64,000 nucleotides of DNA from NCBI RefSeq assembly GCF_003182255.1, contig NZ_QGTQ01000032.1:1-64000 (forward strand). Direction: 5' to 3'. The notes beneath the pieces are model-generated. The model saw only the letters and a list, made by a program, of their open reading frames with translations. It made no database searches and had not been told where the DNA came from. This DNA comes from Paenibacillus cellulosilyticus (GTDB lineage Bacteria; Bacillota; Bacilli; Paenibacillales; Paenibacillaceae). The translations under genes and the position numbers were made by a program. Below are positions 34,618-47,069 of this stretch, piece after piece (position 1 is the stretch's first letter; each line of letters opens with the position of its first letter).

Positions 34618-37600
34618 TTGGCAGGACAACTTGTTCAGTTGGGTCGACGCACGCGGAGGAGTTACGCGCGCATTAACGAAGTGCTCGAAGTCCCGAACCT
34701 GATTGAAATCCAACAAAAGTCGTACGAGAAGTTTCTGGATGCTGATTTACTCGAGTTATTCCAGGACATTTCGCCGATTCAGGACTTTACGGGCAATCTG
34801 TCACTCGAATTTATCGACTATAGTCTTGGCGAGCCGAAGTATTCGGTCGATGAGTCTAAAGAGCGCGACGTTACGTATGCGGCTCCGCTTCGTGTGAAAG
34901 TGCGTCTCCTTAATAAGGAAACGGGCGAAGTAAAAGAACAAGAAGTTTTCATGGGCGATTTCCCGCTTATGACGGAGACAGGCACATTTATTATTAACGG
35001 TGCTGAACGCGTCATCGTCAGCCAGTTGGTCCGCTCCCCAAGCGTTTACTTCAGTACGAAAGTCGATAAAAATGGCAAACGTACCTACACGGCGACAGTG
35101 ATTCCGAACCGTGGCGCATGGCTGGAACTTGAGACGGACGCGAAAGATATTATCTATGTTCGGATCGACCGGACTCGTAAGATCCCGGTAACGGTCTTGC
35201 TTCGTGCGCTCGGCTTCGGTACAGATGCTGAGATCTTGGACTTGCTCGGACAAGATGAATATATTCGTAATACGCTGGACAAAGACAACACGGATTCGAC
35301 CGAGAAAGCGCTCATCGAGATTTACGAGCGTCTCCGTCCGGGCGAACCGCCAACGCTGGATAATGCGAAGAGCTTGCTGGTAGCTCGTTTCTTCGATCCG
35401 AAGCGTTACGATCTGGCTAACGTAGGTCGTTACAAAATAAATAAAAAGCTGCACATCAAGAACCGTCTGTTCAATCAACGTCTTGCTGAAACGCTTGTTG
35501 ACCCATCTACAGGGGAAATTATCGCAGAAGCAGGCCAATTGATCGACCGTCGACTGCTGGATGAGATTTTGCCGAGACTGGAGAGCAATGTCGGCTTTAA
35601 AACTTACCACGTCGGAAACGGTGTACTGAATGCAGATGATATTCCGCTGCAGACGATCAACGTATTCTCGCCGATCGAAGATGGCAAGATCGTGAAGGTC
35701 GTTTCCAACGGCATTATCGACAAAACGGTGAAGCACATTACGCCGGCGGATATTATCTCGTCGATTAACTACTTCATCAACCTGCTGCACGGCATCGGCA
35801 GCACGGACGATATTGACCACCTTGGTAACCGTCGTCTCCGTTCTGTAGGTGAATTGCTGCAAAACCAATTCCGTATCGGTCTGTCCCGGATGGAACGCGT
35901 CGTTCGCGAGCGTATGTCCATTCAGGATGCGAACGCGATTACGCCACAGGCGCTTATTAACATTCGCCCTGTAATCGCATCGATTAAGGAATTTTTCGGT
36001 TCCTCCCAGCTCTCGCAGTTCATGGATCAGACAAACCCGCTGGCAGAACTCACGCATAAACGCCGTTTGTCCGCACTCGGACCTGGCGGTCTGACGCGTG
36101 AACGCGCCGGCTTCGAAGTGCGTGACGTACATCCGTCCCACTACGGTCGTATGTGTCCTATCGAGACGCCAGAGGGTCCGAACATCGGTCTGATCAACTC
36201 GTTGTCAACATTTGCCCGCATTAACGAATATGGCTTCATTGAAGCGCCATACCGTTGGGTTGATCCGAAGACGGGAGTCGTAACCGAACATATCGATTAC
36301 ATGACAGCCGATGAAGAAGATAACTACGTCGTTGCTCAGGCGAATGCTAAGCTGACGGATGAAGGTACATTCGCAGATGATGTCGTGCTCGTTCGTTACA
36401 ACAAACAGCGTGACAACATTCTGACGATGCCAAGCGAACGCGTTGACTACATGGACGTTTCGCCGAAGCAGGTTGTATCCGTTGCAACAGCGCTCATTCC
36501 GTTCCTCGAGAACGATGACTCCAACCGCGCGCTCATGGGTTCCAACATGCAGCGTCAAGCGGTACCGCTTCTGATCCCGAAAGCACCGTTTGTCGGTACG
36601 GGTATGGAGCATAAGTCGGCTAAGGACTCGGGCGTATGTATCGTTTCCAAGTACGACGGTGTCATTGAACGTGTATCTGCTAATGAGATCTGGCTCCGAC
36701 GCATCGAGACAATCGATGGCAAGCAAGTTACGGGCGATCTCGTTAAACATAAGCTTCACAAGTTTATGCGTTCCAACCAAGGTACGTGCATCAATCAGCG
36801 TCCGCTCGTTCAGAAAGGTGATGTCATCCGTAAAGGCGACATCATGGCTGACGGTCCTTCGACTGAACAAGGCGAACTGGCACTTGGCCGCAACGTAGTC
36901 GTTGCCTTCATGACTTGGGAAGGTTACAACTACGAGGATGCTATTCTTCTTAGCGAGAAGCTAGTGAAAGAAGACGTTTATACGTCCATTCACATTGAAG
37001 AATACGAGTCCGAAGCCCGTGACACGAAGCTTGGACCAGAAGAAATTACGCGCGACATTCCGAATGTCGGCGAAGAAGCACTCAAGAACCTCGACGAGCG
37101 CGGCATTATCCGCGTCGGCGCTGAGATTAGTGCTGGCGACATTCTCGTTGGTAAAGTAACGCCTAAAGGTGTAACGGAACTGACGGCTGAAGAACGTCTC
37201 TTGCATGCAATCTTCGGTGAGAAAGCTCGCGAAGTTCGCGACACTAGCCTCCGTGTACCGCATGGTACAGACGGTATTGTCGTAGACGTTAAAGTATTTA
37301 CTCGTGAGAACGGTGATGAACTGCCTCCTGGCGTTAATCAACTCGTTCGTGCATATATCGCTCAGAAACGTAAGATTTCCGAGGGCGACAAAATGGCAGG
37401 ACGTCACGGTAACAAGGGTGTTATCGCGCGTATCATGCCAGAAGAAGATATGCCGTTCCTGCCGGACGGTACGCCTGTTGAAGTCGTACTGAACCCGCTG
37501 GGTGTACCATCGCGGATGAACATCGGTCAGGTACTCGAGGTTCACCTTGGTATGGCATGTAAACGTCTCGGTATTCATGCAGCAACGCCGGTATTCGACG

Positions 37601-38163
37601 GTGCTCGTGAGAACGACGTATTCAACGCAATGGAAGAAGCAGGCATGCAGCGCAATGGTAAGACGGTACTGTACGATGGCCGCACGGGCGAAGAGTTCGA
37701 ACGTGAAGTAACGGTCGGCGTTATGTACATGATCAAGCTGGCGCACATGGTTGATGATAAAATCCATGCTCGTTCGACGGGTCCTTACTCGCTCGTTACG
37801 CAGCAGCCACTCGGTGGTAAAGCGCAGTTCGGCGGACAGCGTTTCGGCGAGATGGAAGTATGGGCGCTCGAAGCCTATGGTGCAGCATATACGCTGCAAG
37901 AGATTTTGACGGTCAAGTCCGACGACGTCGTAGGCCGCGTGAAGACATACGAATCGATCGTGAAGGGCGAGAATGTGCCTGAACCAGGCGTTCCGGAATC
38001 GTTCAAAGTATTGATTAAGGAACTTCAGAGCCTTGGTATGGACGTTAAGATTTTGTCTGAGGACGAGCAAGAAATCGAAATGCTGGAAATCGACGACGAA
38101 GACGACGCTGCGAGCGACAAGCTCAATTTGAACTTGGAAGGCTCGGAAGCAGGAGTCGAATAA
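34618..38163 (+). CDS. rpoB: DNA-directed RNA polymerase subunit beta
   Basis: 1181 residues. Starts at TTG 34618 ([18 protein letters not shown]), 5 bases behind a GAGGGGTGAGG site, matching the TTG start known for B. subtilis rpoB. The rifampicin pocket reads [21 protein letters not shown], as in sensitive strains. Catalytic-core segments such as GRHGNKGVI are intact. The C-terminus is acidic (DEDDAASDK). 28 bases before rpoC, one operon. Confidence 0.98.
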   Translation: MAGQLVQLGRRTRRSYARINEVLEVPNLIEIQQKSYEKFLDADLLELFQDISPIQDFTGNLSLEFIDYSLGEPKYSVDESKERDVTYAAPLRVKVRLLNKETGEVKEQEVFMGDFPLMTETGTFIINGAERVIVSQLVRSPSVYFSTKVDKNGKRTYTATVIPNRGAWLELETDAKDIIYVRIDRTRKIPVTVLLRALGFGTDAEILDLLGQDEYIRNTLDKDNTDSTEKALIEIYERLRPGEPPTLDNAKSLLVARFFDPKRYDLANVGRYKINKKLHIKNRLFNQRLAETLVDPSTGEIIAEAGQLIDRRLLDEILPRLESNVGFKTYHVGNGVLNADDIPLQTINVFSPIEDGKIVKVVSNGIIDKTVKHITPADIISSINYFINLLHGIGSTDDIDHLGNRRLRSVGELLQNQFRIGLSRMERVVRERMSIQDANAITPQALINIRPVIASIKEFFGSSQLSQFMDQTNPLAELTHKRRLSALGPGGLTRERAGFEVRDVHPSHYGRMCPIETPEGPNIGLINSLSTFARINEYGFIEAPYRWVDPKTGVVTEHIDYMTADEEDNYVVAQANAKLTDEGTFADDVVLVRYNKQRDNILTMPSERVDYMDVSPKQVVSVATALIPFLENDDSNRALMGSNMQRQAVPLLIPKAPFVGTGMEHKSAKDSGVCIVSKYDGVIERVSANEIWLRRIETIDGKQVTGDLVKHKLHKFMRSNQGTCINQRPLVQKGDVIRKGDIMADGPSTEQGELALGRNVVVAFMTWEGYNYEDAILLSEKLVKEDVYTSIHIEEYESEARDTKLGPEEITRDIPNVGEEALKNLDERGIIRVGAEISAGDILVGKVTPKGVTELTAEERLLHAIFGEKAREVRDTSLRVPHGTDGIVVDVKVFTRENGDELPPGVNQLVRAYIAQKRKISEGDKMAGRHGNKGVIARIMPEEDMPFLPDGTPVEVVLNPLGVPSRMNIGQVLEVHLGMACKRLGIHAATPVFDGARENDVFNAMEEAGMQRNGKTVLYDGRTGEEFEREVTVGVMYMIKLAHMVDDKIHARSTGPYSLVTQQPLGGKAQFGGQRFGEMEVWALEAYGAAYTLQEILTVKSDDVVGRVKTYESIVKGENVPEPGVPESFKVLIKELQSLGMDVKILSEDEQEIEMLEIDDEDDAASDKLNLNLEGSEAGVE

Positions 38164-38191
38164 GCGATACTTGACGAAGGAGGGTTGCTCC

Positions 38192-41100
38192 TTGTTGGAC
38201 GTGAACAACTTCGAGTACATGAAGATCGGGCTGGCATCTCCCGATAAAATTCGATCGTGGTCCCGCGGAGAAGTGAAGAAGCCGGAAACTATCAACTATA
38301 GGACGTTGAAGCCGGAGAAAGAAGGTCTCTTCTGCGAGAAGATTTTTGGACCTACGAAAGACTGGGAATGTCATTGCGGTAAATATAAACGAGTACGTTA
38401 CAAAGGCGTTGTCTGCGATCGCTGCGGCGTCGAAGTAACGCGTTCCAAAGTACGCCGTGAGCGGATGGGCCATATTGAGCTCGCCGCTCCGGTATCGCAC
38501 ATCTGGTATTTCAAAGGGATTCCTAGCCGGATGGGCTTGGCGCTTGATATGTCGCCACGCTCGCTGGAAGAGATCATCTACTTTGCATCTTATGTCGTTA
38601 CGGATCCAGGTGATACGCCTCTCGAGAAGAAGCAATTGCTCTCCGAGAAGGAATACCGCAGCTACCGTGAGAAATACGGTTATGGGTTCCAAGCTGGCAT
38701 GGGTGCAGAGGCTGTTAAGAAGCTGCTCCAAGACATCGACCTTGAGAAAGAACTTGACCAACTGAAAGAAGAGCTGCGCACGGCACAAGGCCAACGCCGT
38801 AACCGCGCGATCAAGCGTCTGGAAGTTATCGAAGCTTTCAACAGCTCGGGCAACCGTCCGGACTGGATGATCCTTGACGTGCTTCCGGTAATTCCGCCGG
38901 AACTTCGTCCAATGGTTCAGCTCGATGGTGGACGTTTCGCAACGTCTGACTTGAACGATTTGTATCGTCGAGTCATTAACCGTAACAACCGTCTGAAGCG
39001 TCTGCTTGATCTGGGCGCTCCTGACATTATCGTACAGAACGAGAAGCGGATGCTGCAGGAAGCGGTTGACGCGCTGATCGATAACGGTCGCCGCGGTCGC
39101 CCTGTAACAGGTCCAGGTAACCGTCCTCTGAAATCGCTCAGCCACATGCTGAAAGGTAAACAAGGACGTTTCCGCCAAAACTTGCTCGGTAAACGTGTAG
39201 ACTATTCTGGTCGTTCCGTTATCGTCGTTGGTCCATACTTGAAAATGTACCAATGCGGTCTGCCGAAAGAGATGGCACTGGAGTTGTTCAAGCCGTTCGT
39301 TATGAAAGAGCTTGTGAACAAAGGCCTCGCTCACAACATTAAGAGCGCGAAGCGCAAAGTTGAACGCGTGAGCGCTGAAGTATGGGACGTTCTTGAAGAA
39401 GTCATTAAAGAACACCCGGTTCTTCTGAACCGTGCCCCGACGCTTCACCGACTCGGCATTCAAGCGTTCGAACCAATTTTGGTTGAAGGACGCGCAATTC
39501 GTCTGCATCCACTCGTTTGTACGGCATACAATGCCGACTTCGACGGTGACCAGATGGCAGTTCACGTTCCGTTGTCTGCAGAAGCACAAGCTGAAGCGCG
39601 CTTGCTCATGCTGGCATCGGGCAATATCTTGAACCCGAAAGACGGTAAGCCGGTCGTTACCCCATCCCAGGATATGGTGCTCGGCAGCTACTATCTGACG
39701 TTCGATAACAAAGACGCTAAAGGCAGCGGACTTGTATTCGCTTCGGTTAACGAAGCCGTATCCGCATACCAACGCGGTGCAGCGGCGCTGCACGCACGTG
39801 TATATATTCCAGCACGTGTACTTGGCAAAAAATCGTTCACCGAGAAGCAGCAAGACGCTCTTCTGGCTACGACGGTTGGTAAAATCATTTTCAACGAAAT
39901 CTTCCCGGACACGTTCCCGTACATCAATGAAGCTTCCAAAGCGAACTTGCTGCACGGCACACCGGAAAAATATTTCGTCTACGAGAAGGGCGCAGACCTG
40001 CGTGACATCACTGAGAATCTTCCAATTGCTCCGGCGGTCGGCAAAGAGTATCTTGGTCACATTATCGCAGAATGCTTCCGTATCTATGAGACGACAAGAA
40101 CGTCGGTCATCCTTGACCAAATTAAGAAGCTTGGCTTTACGTACTCCACACGTGCCGGTATTACCGTTGCCGTAGCGGACGTTACCGTTCCAGTCGAGAA
40201 GCATCAAATCATGCAGGAATCGGATGAGAAGGTTAAGCTCGTGACGAATCAATATCGTCGCGGTCTGATCACTGACGAAGAACGCTATGATCGTGTTATC
40301 GAGATTTGGGGTAAAGCGAAAGACCAAGTTACGGATGCACTCATGAAATCGATGGATCGCTTCAACTCTATCATGCTCATGGTTGACTCCAAAGCACGGG
40401 GTAACAAATCGCAGATTACGCAGCTTGGCGGTATGCGCGGTCTGATGGCAACGCCATCCGGTCGTATCTTTGAAATCCCGATCAAATCGAACTTCCGTGA
40501 CGGTCTGACAGTTCTCGAGTACTTCATCTCGACGCACGGTGCCCGTAAAGGTCTTGCCGATACAGCACTGCGTACAGCCGACTCGGGTTACCTGACTCGT
40601 CGTCTCGTAGACGTTGCACAGGACGTTATCGTCCGTGAAGACGACTGCGGAACGGATAAAGGCTTCACTGTAAGTCAAATCCGTGACGGTAAAGAAGTTA
40701 TCGAAGATCTGTACGACCGTATTGAAGGCCGTTACTGCTTCGAGACCGTTCGCCATCCGGAGACAAGAGAGATCATCGCTCGTCGTAACGAGCTGATTGA
40801 CTCGAATAAAGCAGAAGAGATCGTCGCTGCAGGGGTACAGAAGCTGCAGATCCGTACGGTTCTTAGCTGCCGTGCTCGTCATGGCGTCTGCAAAATGTGC
40901 TACGGCCGTAACTTGGCTACCGGTAAATTCGTTGAGATTGGTGAAGCAGTTGGTATTATCGCTGCTCAATCGATCGGTGAGCCGGGCACGCAGCTCACAA
41001 TGCGTACATTCCACACCGGCGGTGTTGCCGGCGACGATATCACGCAAGGTTTGCCGCGTATCCAAGAGCTCTTCGAGGCTCGTAACCCGAAAGGCCAAGC

Positions 41101-41818
41101 AACAATCAGTGAGATCGACGGTGTCGTCAAAGAAGTTCGTGACGGCAAAGACCGCCGTGAAATTGAAGTGCAAGGCGAAGCAGAGACGAAAGTATATCTC
41201 GTGCCGTACGGTTCGCGTCTCCGCGTAAGCCAAGGTGCTAAGCTTGATGCCGGCGATGAATTGACGGATGGTTCAATCGATCCGAAGGAAATGCTGCGCA
41301 TTAAGGGTATCCGAGGCGTACAGAACTACATCCTTCAGGAAGTTCAACGCGTATACCGTAACCAAGGCGTAGAAATTAACGATAAGCACGTCGAAGTTAT
41401 GATCAAGCAGATGCTTCGTAAGATCCGTATCGTTGACAATGGCGATACGCCGCTTCTGCCAGGTTCGTTCGTCGACATTCATGAATACGAAGCAGCTAAC
41501 CGCACTGCAATTCTGGCTGGCCTTGAGCCTGCCGTTGCGAAGCCGGTATTGCTCGGTATTACGAAGGCGTCCCTTGAGACGGATTCGTTCTTGTCCGCAG
41601 CTTCGTTCCAAGAAACGACTCGTGTCCTGACAGACGCTGCAATCAAAGGTAAAGTCGACCAACTGCTTGGTCTCAAAGAGAATGTCATCATCGGCAAACT
41701 CATCCCAGCTGGTACGGGTATGACTCGTTACCGGAGCATCCGCTTCGCTGGACTGGAAGATGAATTACTTGAGAATGATAACTCGGCTGAGAACGAGTCG
41801 GTAGCGATTGAATCCTAA
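38192..41818 (+). CDS. rpoC: DNA-directed RNA polymerase subunit beta'
   Basis: 1208 residues. Zinc ribbon [19 protein letters not shown] near the N-terminus, catalytic [10 protein letters not shown] near 447-456, and a second zinc site with [13 protein letters not shown]. The start is TTG 38192 (LDVNNFEYM), 7 bases behind AAGGAGGG (38177-38184), as in B. subtilis; TTG 38171 lies in front of that site and is rejected. Followed by a terminator. Confidence 0.98.
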   Translation: MLDVNNFEYMKIGLASPDKIRSWSRGEVKKPETINYRTLKPEKEGLFCEKIFGPTKDWECHCGKYKRVRYKGVVCDRCGVEVTRSKVRRERMGHIELAAPVSHIWYFKGIPSRMGLALDMSPRSLEEIIYFASYVVTDPGDTPLEKKQLLSEKEYRSYREKYGYGFQAGMGAEAVKKLLQDIDLEKELDQLKEELRTAQGQRRNRAIKRLEVIEAFNSSGNRPDWMILDVLPVIPPELRPMVQLDGGRFATSDLNDLYRRVINRNNRLKRLLDLGAPDIIVQNEKRMLQEAVDALIDNGRRGRPVTGPGNRPLKSLSHMLKGKQGRFRQNLLGKRVDYSGRSVIVVGPYLKMYQCGLPKEMALELFKPFVMKELVNKGLAHNIKSAKRKVERVSAEVWDVLEEVIKEHPVLLNRAPTLHRLGIQAFEPILVEGRAIRLHPLVCTAYNADFDGDQMAVHVPLSAEAQAEARLLMLASGNILNPKDGKPVVTPSQDMVLGSYYLTFDNKDAKGSGLVFASVNEAVSAYQRGAAALHARVYIPARVLGKKSFTEKQQDALLATTVGKIIFNEIFPDTFPYINEASKANLLHGTPEKYFVYEKGADLRDITENLPIAPAVGKEYLGHIIAECFRIYETTRTSVILDQIKKLGFTYSTRAGITVAVADVTVPVEKHQIMQESDEKVKLVTNQYRRGLITDEERYDRVIEIWGKAKDQVTDALMKSMDRFNSIMLMVDSKARGNKSQITQLGGMRGLMATPSGRIFEIPIKSNFRDGLTVLEYFISTHGARKGLADTALRTADSGYLTRRLVDVAQDVIVREDDCGTDKGFTVSQIRDGKEVIEDLYDRIEGRYCFETVRHPETREIIARRNELIDSNKAEEIVAAGVQKLQIRTVLSCRARHGVCKMCYGRNLATGKFVEIGEAVGIIAAQSIGEPGTQLTMRTFHTGGVAGDDITQGLPRIQELFEARNPKGQATISEIDGVVKEVRDGKDRREIEVQGEAETKVYLVPYGSRLRVSQGAKLDAGDELTDGSIDPKEMLRIKGIRGVQNYILQEVQRVYRNQGVEINDKHVEVMIKQMLRKIRIVDNGDTPLLPGSFVDIHEYEAANRTAILAGLEPAVAKPVLLGITKASLETDSFLSAASFQETTRVLTDAAIKGKVDQLLGLKENVIIGKLIPAGTGMTRYRSIRFAGLEDELLENDNSAENESVAIES

Positions 41819-41855
41819 TCGTTAACAACGGATTGTTTGATGTAACGAAGTAATC

Positions 41856-41913
41856 GGAAGCCATTGGCGATGGTCGAATGAAATGACTTTCGCCAGTGGG
41901 TTCCGTTTCTTTT
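41856..41913 (+). terminator. Terminator behind rpoC
   Basis: GGAAGCCATTGGCGA (41856-41870) pairs with TCGCCAGTGGGTTCC (41890-41904) with two internal mismatches, followed by GTTTCTTTT. Confidence 0.8.
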
Positions 41914-41964
41914 GAGTGGCATAATTAACAAATCTTTTAAATCGATTAATTCACTTAAATCGCC

Positions 41965-41994
41965 TTGACATGCATAGGCGCTGGGTGCTAATAT
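41965..41994 (+). promoter_or_regulatory. Promoter of the ybxF-rpsL-rpsG-fusA-tuf region
   Basis: TTGACA (41965-41970), an 18-base spacer and TAATAT (41989-41994) with an extended TG two bases before it. The first gene starts 57 bases further on. Confidence 0.85.
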
Positions 41995-42050
41995 ATCGAA
42001 GTGTGCCTGTGATGTAATCATTATCTAGTCGAACGAAGAGTGGTGATTGC

Positions 42051-42290
42051 ATGCAGTACAAGATCGGCACGAAGCAAACGACGAAGATGGTTGAGTTACA
42101 CAAGGCTGAACTCGTCTATGTCGCGCAAGATGCAGATCCGCGGTTGACGGACCGAATCGTTCGGTTGTGCGTTGAATCGGGAATCGAAGTCCAATGGGTG
42201 AAGACGATGAGAGACCTTGGGGAAACCTGTGGGATCGACGTTGGAGCTGCAATGGCTGCGGTAATTCCGGATTCATCGGAAGACGAATAG
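42051..42290 (+). CDS. ybxF: L7Ae/L30e-family K-turn RNA-binding protein (YbxF)
   Basis: 79 residues. Small L7Ae fold: GTKQTTKMVELHKAELVYVAQDAD (split over 5-28), then a helix TDRIVRLC and the loop ending CGIDVGAAMAAVI. B. subtilis YbxF binds kink-turn RNA and associates with the ribosome in fast growth. Sits between rpoC and rpsL as usual. ATG 42051 has only a modest site (GAGTGGTG). Confidence 0.92.
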   Translation: MQYKIGTKQTTKMVELHKAELVYVAQDADPRLTDRIVRLCVESGIEVQWVKTMRDLGETCGIDVGAAMAAVIPDSSEDE

Positions 42291-42435
42291 AGAATCGTTA
42301 TTTTTGTTGGCAGTTTATTTTGGATGAACGTGCTGACAGAAATTTTTATTTGTTTCTTTATGAATCGCCTGGATCTGTGGGCTTAACTTTTTAAGCAAGA
42401 TATGAGCAGTGAGAATAGAGGAAGGGGGTGGCAAC

Positions 42436-42855
42436 ATGCCAACTATTAACCAACTGGTCCGCAAAGGCCGTCAAGCGAAAGTAGTTAAGTCGAAATCGCC
42501 GGCTCTGCAAAAAGGTTTCAACGCCCTGAAACGTGAGGCTACAAACATCAGCGCTCCTCAAAAACGCGGTGTCTGCACTCGTGTAGGTACGATGACTCCT
42601 AAAAAACCGAACTCCGCACTCCGGAAATATGCCCGCGTACGTCTGACGAACAAAGTCGAGGTAACGGCATACATCCCAGGTATCGGTCACAACCTGCAAG
42701 AACACAGCGTTGTACTGATCCGCGGTGGTCGTGTAAAAGACCTTCCAGGTGTACGTTATCACATCGTACGTGGTGCGCTTGACACGGCTGGCGTTAACAA
42801 CCGTAAACAAGCTCGTTCCAAATACGGCACGAAGCGTGCAAAAGTTAAAAAATAA
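42436..42855 (+). CDS. rpsL: 30S ribosomal protein S12
   Basis: 139 residues. [12 protein letters not shown] start, [15 protein letters not shown] and [13 protein letters not shown]. The lysines whose change gives streptomycin resistance (in TPKKPNS and RVKDLPG) are wild type. Decoding-centre protein. ATG 42436 follows AAGGGGGTGG. A small hairpin GCTTAA/TTAAGC (42381-42396) precedes it. Confidence 0.98.
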   Translation: MPTINQLVRKGRQAKVVKSKSPALQKGFNALKREATNISAPQKRGVCTRVGTMTPKKPNSALRKYARVRLTNKVEVTAYIPGIGHNLQEHSVVLIRGGRVKDLPGVRYHIVRGALDTAGVNNRKQARSKYGTKRAKVKK

Positions 42856-42922
42856 TCGAATAGGCACTTGTGCTTATTAGAATGCTACAACAAGTGATTA
42901 ATCAAGAAAGGGGGACATCCTC

Positions 42923-43393
42923 ATGCCACGTAAAGGTCCTGTAACTAAACGTGATGTACTGCCGGATCCGGTGTACAATAGCAAACTGGTAACTCGTCTG
43001 ATCAACCGTATCATGATCGACGGTAAACGCGGTGTTGCTCAAACACTGCTGTATGATGCATTCAAGCTTATTCAAGAACGTTCCGGTAAAGATCCTATGG
43101 AAGTTTTTGAAGCAGCAATCAAGAACATCATGCCTGTCCTTGAAGTTAAAGCTCGCCGCGTAGGCGGTTCCAACTATCAAGTACCGATCGAAGTGAAACC
43201 GGAGCGTCGTACGTCGCTTGGTCTCCGTTGGCTCGTGAACTACTCACGTAACCGCGGTGAGAAAACGATGGTAGAACGTCTGGCTGCTGAAATTCTTGAC
43301 GCATCGAACAACACTGGTGCAGCAGTTAAGAAGCGCGAAGACACGCACAAAATGGCGGAAGCGAACAAAGCGTTCGCACACTACCGCTGGTAG
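42923..43393 (+). CDS. rpsG: 30S ribosomal protein S7
   Basis: 156 residues. [16 protein letters not shown] start, [14 protein letters not shown], and the C-terminal [20 protein letters not shown]. Nucleates assembly of the 30S head and contacts the E site. ATG 42923 follows AAAGGGGG. Between rpsL and fusA, the classical str operon. Confidence 0.98.
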   Translation: MPRKGPVTKRDVLPDPVYNSKLVTRLINRIMIDGKRGVAQTLLYDAFKLIQERSGKDPMEVFEAAIKNIMPVLEVKARRVGGSNYQVPIEVKPERRTSLGLRWLVNYSRNRGEKTMVERLAAEILDASNNTGAAVKKREDTHKMAEANKAFAHYRW

Positions 43394-43428
43394 GATTCAC
43401 ATTCGTATAATCGGAAGGAGACATAATC

Positions 43429-45510
43429 ATGGCAAGAGAGTTCTCCTTGAAAAATACGCGTAACATCGGGATTATGGCGCATATTGATGCGGGTAAAACC
43501 ACCACTACCGAACGGATCCTGTTCTACACAGGCCGTACCCACAAAATCGGCGAGGTGCACGAAGGTGCAGCTACGATGGACTGGATGGAGCAAGAGCAGG
43601 AGCGCGGCATCACGATTACGTCTGCTGCGACAACTGCTCAATGGAATGGTCACCGCATCAATATTATCGACACCCCAGGGCACGTTGACTTCACCGTTGA
43701 AGTAGAACGTTCCCTGCGCGTATTGGACGGGGCTGTAGGTGTATTCAGTGCAAAAGAAGGCGTTGAGCCTCAGTCCGAAACTGTATGGCGTCAAGCAGAC
43801 CGCTACGGCGTTCCGCGTATCGCATACGTTAACAAGATGGACATCATCGGTGCAGACTTCCTGAATGTCGTTAAAGACATGCGTGAGCGTCTGCAAGCGA
43901 ATGCTGTAGCGATTCAACTGCCAATCGGCGCTGAGAACGATTTCCTCGGCATGATTGACCTCGTTGAGCGTAAAGCATATAAGTACAAAGATGACCTTGG
44001 TAAAGATCCTGAGGTAATCGAAATCCCTGCTGAGCTTGCAGACAAAGTTGAAGAGCTCCGCGCGGATCTGGTAGAGAAAGTTGTAGAACTTGATGAAGAA
44101 CTGACGATGAAGTACCTCGAAGGTGAAGAAATCACAATCGCGGAACTGAAAGCAACGCTCCGTAAAGGCGTTTGCGAAGTTAAAATCTTCCCAGTTGTAT
44201 GCGGCTCTTCCTACCGTAACAAAGGCGTTCAGTTGATGCTTGACGCTGTCGTTGACTACTTGCCAGCTCCTATCGACGTTCCAGACATCAAGGGTACTCT
44301 TGAAGATGGTACGGAGACGACTCGCAAATCGGCTGACGATCAACCGTTCGCAGCACTGGCGTTCAAAATCATGACTGACCCGTATGTTGGTAAACTGACG
44401 TTCTTCCGCGTATACTCCGGTGTATTGAACTCCGGTTCGTACGTTGTGAATGCAACGAAAGGTAAACGCGAACGGGTTGGACGTATCCTTCAGATGCACG
44501 CTAACAGCCGTCAAGAAATCAGCGAAGTTTACTCCGGTGACATCGCGGCTGCAGTAGGTCTGAAAGACACGACGACCGGCGACACGCTGTGCGACGAGAA
44601 AAACCCGGTAATTCTTGAGTCCATGAACTTCCCAGAGCCAGTTATCCAACTCGCGGTTGAGCCTAAAACAAAAGCCGACCAAGATAAAATGGGTATCGCG
44701 CTCCAGAAGCTTGCTGAAGAAGATCCGACTTTCCGCGCTCACACAGACGAAGAAACGGGTCAAACGATCATCGCGGGTATGGGCGAGCTCCACTTGGAGA
44801 TTCTCGTAGACCGTATGCTTCGTGAATTCAAAGTTGAAACGAACGTAGGCGCACCTCAGGTAGCTTACCGTGAGACTTTCAAAACTGCTGCTAAAGTTGA
44901 AGGTAAGTTCGTTCGCCAATCCGGCGGCCGTGGCCAATTTGGTCATTGCTGGGTTGAGTTCGAACCACAAGAAGCTGGCGCAGGCTTCACGTTCGAGAAT
45001 AAAGTCGTTGGCGGCTCTATTCCGCGTGAATTCATCGGTCCAATCCAAGCTGGTATCGAAGAATCGATGAAAAACGGTGTCCTCGCAGGCTTCCCGCTTG
45101 TTGACATCAAAGCAACTGTTGTCGATGGTTCGTACCATGACGTTGACTCCTCGGAGATGGCGTTCAAAATTGCTGGTTCGATGGCGCTTAAAGCAGCTAA
45201 GGACAAATGTTCCCCTGTACTGCTTGAGCCAATCATGAAAGTCGAAGTTAGTGTTCCGGAAGAATACATGGGTGACGTAATGGGTATGCTTAGCTCCCGT
45301 CGTGGCCGCATCGAAGGTTCGGATACGAAACACGGCTCCCTGATCGTTCGTGCGAAGGTACCTCTTTCCGAAATGTTCGGCTACTCGACGGTTCTCCGTT
45401 CGGGTACGCAAGGACGCGGCGTATTCTCGATGGAACTTTCTCACTATGAAGAAGTTCCACGTTCGATCTCCGAAGCTATCATCGCGAAGAACAAAGGCGC
45501 TCAAGCTTAA
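43429..45510 (+). CDS. fusA: Elongation factor G
   Basis: 693 residues. GTPase motifs [12 protein letters not shown] (17-28), [12 protein letters not shown] and NKMD are present, followed by domains II-V ending in SRRGRIEG and the [15 protein letters not shown] segment. Moves tRNA and mRNA after peptide transfer. ATG 43429 follows GGAAGGAG. Behind rpsG in the str operon. Confidence 0.98.
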   Translation: MAREFSLKNTRNIGIMAHIDAGKTTTTERILFYTGRTHKIGEVHEGAATMDWMEQEQERGITITSAATTAQWNGHRINIIDTPGHVDFTVEVERSLRVLDGAVGVFSAKEGVEPQSETVWRQADRYGVPRIAYVNKMDIIGADFLNVVKDMRERLQANAVAIQLPIGAENDFLGMIDLVERKAYKYKDDLGKDPEVIEIPAELADKVEELRADLVEKVVELDEELTMKYLEGEEITIAELKATLRKGVCEVKIFPVVCGSSYRNKGVQLMLDAVVDYLPAPIDVPDIKGTLEDGTETTRKSADDQPFAALAFKIMTDPYVGKLTFFRVYSGVLNSGSYVVNATKGKRERVGRILQMHANSRQEISEVYSGDIAAAVGLKDTTTGDTLCDEKNPVILESMNFPEPVIQLAVEPKTKADQDKMGIALQKLAEEDPTFRAHTDEETGQTIIAGMGELHLEILVDRMLREFKVETNVGAPQVAYRETFKTAAKVEGKFVRQSGGRGQFGHCWVEFEPQEAGAGFTFENKVVGGSIPREFIGPIQAGIEESMKNGVLAGFPLVDIKATVVDGSYHDVDSSEMAFKIAGSMALKAAKDKCSPVLLEPIMKVEVSVPEEYMGDVMGMLSSRRGRIEGSDTKHGSLIVRAKVPLSEMFGYSTVLRSGTQGRGVFSMELSHYEEVPRSISEAIIAKNKGAQA

Positions 45511-45556
45511 TTTTTCGTGATTAATAGCTAAACCATAAGGTTTACTTGGTTATTTT

Positions 45557-45584
45557 GCGGCTTGCGCGACTATTCGTAAGCCGC
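45557..45584 (+). other. Hairpin between fusA and tuf
   Basis: GCGGCTT (45557-45563) pairs with AAGCCGC (45578-45584), extended by inner CG pairs. There is no T tract, so it is more likely an mRNA processing or stability element than a terminator. It may help the separate high expression of tuf. Confidence 0.55.
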
Positions 45585-45639
45585 GGAAACCATCACATAC
45601 AACAAAAACTATATATTTATTTAAGGAGGCAGAAGTTCA

Positions 45640-46830
45640 ATGGCTAAGGCTAAATTTGAACGTAATAAACCGCACGTTAACATCGGTACGATCGGTCACG
45701 TCGACCACGGTAAAACGACTCTGACGGCAGCTATCACGACGGTACTGTCCAAAAAATACGGCGGTGCTGCAGTAGCATTCGACCAAATCGACAAAGCTCC
45801 AGAAGAGCGCGAGCGTGGTATCACGATCTCGACAGCTCACGTTGAGTACGAGACGCCTAACCGTCACTACGCTCACGTTGACTGCCCAGGTCACGCCGAC
45901 TACGTTAAAAACATGATCACGGGTGCAGCACAAATGGACGGCGCTATCCTCGTCGTATCCGCAGCTGACGGCCCAATGCCACAAACGCGCGAGCACATCC
46001 TGCTCTCCCGCCAAGTAGGCGTTCCTTACATCGTCGTATTCCTGAACAAATGCGACATGGTTGAAGACGAAGAGCTCCTCGAGCTCGTAGAAATGGAAGT
46101 TCGTGACCTCCTCAACGAGTACGAATTCCCAGGCGACGACACGCCAATCATCCGTGGCGCAGCGCGTGAAGCTCTGCAAAACCCAGATGGCGAGTGGGCT
46201 AACAAAATCGTTGAACTGTTCGAACAAGTTGACACGTACATCCCTACGCCAGAGCGCGACACGGACAAGCCTTTCCTTATGCCTGTCGAGGACGTGTTCA
46301 CGATCACGGGCCGTGGTACGGTTGCTACAGGTCGCGTAGAGCGCGGTGTAATCAAAGTTTCCGACGAGGTAGAAATCATCGGTCTCCAAGAAGAAACTCG
46401 CAAATCCGTATGTACGGGTGTAGAAATGTTCCGCAAACTGCTTGACTCCGCTCAAGCAGGCGACAACATCGGTGCACTGCTTCGTGGTGTTGACCGTAAA
46501 GACATCGAGCGTGGTCAAGTACTTGCTAAGCCAGGTTCCGTTAAACCACACACGAACTTCACGGCTCAAATCTACGTTCTGACAAAAGAAGAGGGTGGCC
46601 GTCACAAGCCGTTCTTCACGGGCTACCGTCCACAGTTCTACTTCCGTACAACTGACGTTACGGGCATCATCAACCTGCCAGAAGGTACGGAGATGGTAAT
46701 GCCAGGCGATAACATCACGGTTACGGTTGAGCTGATCGCTCCAATCGCTATCGAAGAAGGTACGCGTTTCGCTATCCGCGAAGGCGGCCGTACGGTAGGC
46801 GCTGGCGCAGTAGCTACGATCCAAAAATAA
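45640..46830 (+). CDS. tuf: Elongation factor Tu
   Basis: 396 residues. GHVDHGKTT (19-27), [13 protein letters not shown] and NKCDM motifs, then domains II and III ending in [14 protein letters not shown]. Delivers aminoacyl-tRNA. AAGGAGG lies at 45623-45629 before ATG 45640. Codon use is strongly biased towards few codons, as expected for a very highly expressed gene. Followed by a strong terminator. Confidence 0.98.
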   Translation: MAKAKFERNKPHVNIGTIGHVDHGKTTLTAAITTVLSKKYGGAAVAFDQIDKAPEERERGITISTAHVEYETPNRHYAHVDCPGHADYVKNMITGAAQMDGAILVVSAADGPMPQTREHILLSRQVGVPYIVVFLNKCDMVEDEELLELVEMEVRDLLNEYEFPGDDTPIIRGAAREALQNPDGEWANKIVELFEQVDTYIPTPERDTDKPFLMPVEDVFTITGRGTVATGRVERGVIKVSDEVEIIGLQEETRKSVCTGVEMFRKLLDSAQAGDNIGALLRGVDRKDIERGQVLAKPGSVKPHTNFTAQIYVLTKEEGGRHKPFFTGYRPQFYFRTTDVTGIINLPEGTEMVMPGDNITVTVELIAPIAIEEGTRFAIREGGRTVGAGAVATIQK

Positions 46831-46863
46831 TGCCATGCGGCGGTAACGCCGTGTAGCATATAG

Positions 46864-46911
46864 AGAGCTGGTATAAGTCATTCATTTGACTTGTGCCAGC
46901 TCTTTTTTTTG
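46864..46911 (+). terminator. Intrinsic terminator behind tuf
   Basis: AGAGCTGG (46864-46871) pairs with CCAGCTCT (46896-46903), with inner AAGTCA/TGACTT pairs, and a run of eight T. Confidence 0.96.
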
Positions 46912-46972
46912 TTTTTACATATGTGGAAATGGTTATTAGTGGTAAAATATTACTATTATATGCTTGAAAATA

Positions 46973-47008
46973 ATTACATTGACGATGTAATCATACGCAA
47001 AGTAGTAT
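46973..47008 (+). promoter_or_regulatory. Promoter with overlapping palindromic operator, ABC importer operon
   Basis: TTGACG (46979-46984), an 18-base spacer and TAGTAT (47003-47008). The -35 is enclosed by a perfect palindrome, ATTACAT-TGACG-ATGTAAT (46973-46991), a good repressor site. The regulator is not identifiable from the window. Confidence 0.6.
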
Positions 47009-47069
47009 AAATATTATGAAATTCGATTGTTATAGTTAGAGAAACATACTTACACCAGGAGGGGTTCTT

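Noticed and set aside
38123-41233. Minus-strand open frame of more than 1000 codons opposite rpoC
   Set aside because: It mirrors rpoC with its biased codon use; no ribosome-binding site, no recognisable domain and low-complexity Arg/Phe/Val-rich composition typical of shadow frames.
43381-45504. Minus-strand open frame of about 700 codons opposite fusA
   Set aside because: Same reason: a shadow of highly biased codon use in fusA, with similar frames opposite tuf, clpC, rpoB and rplB.
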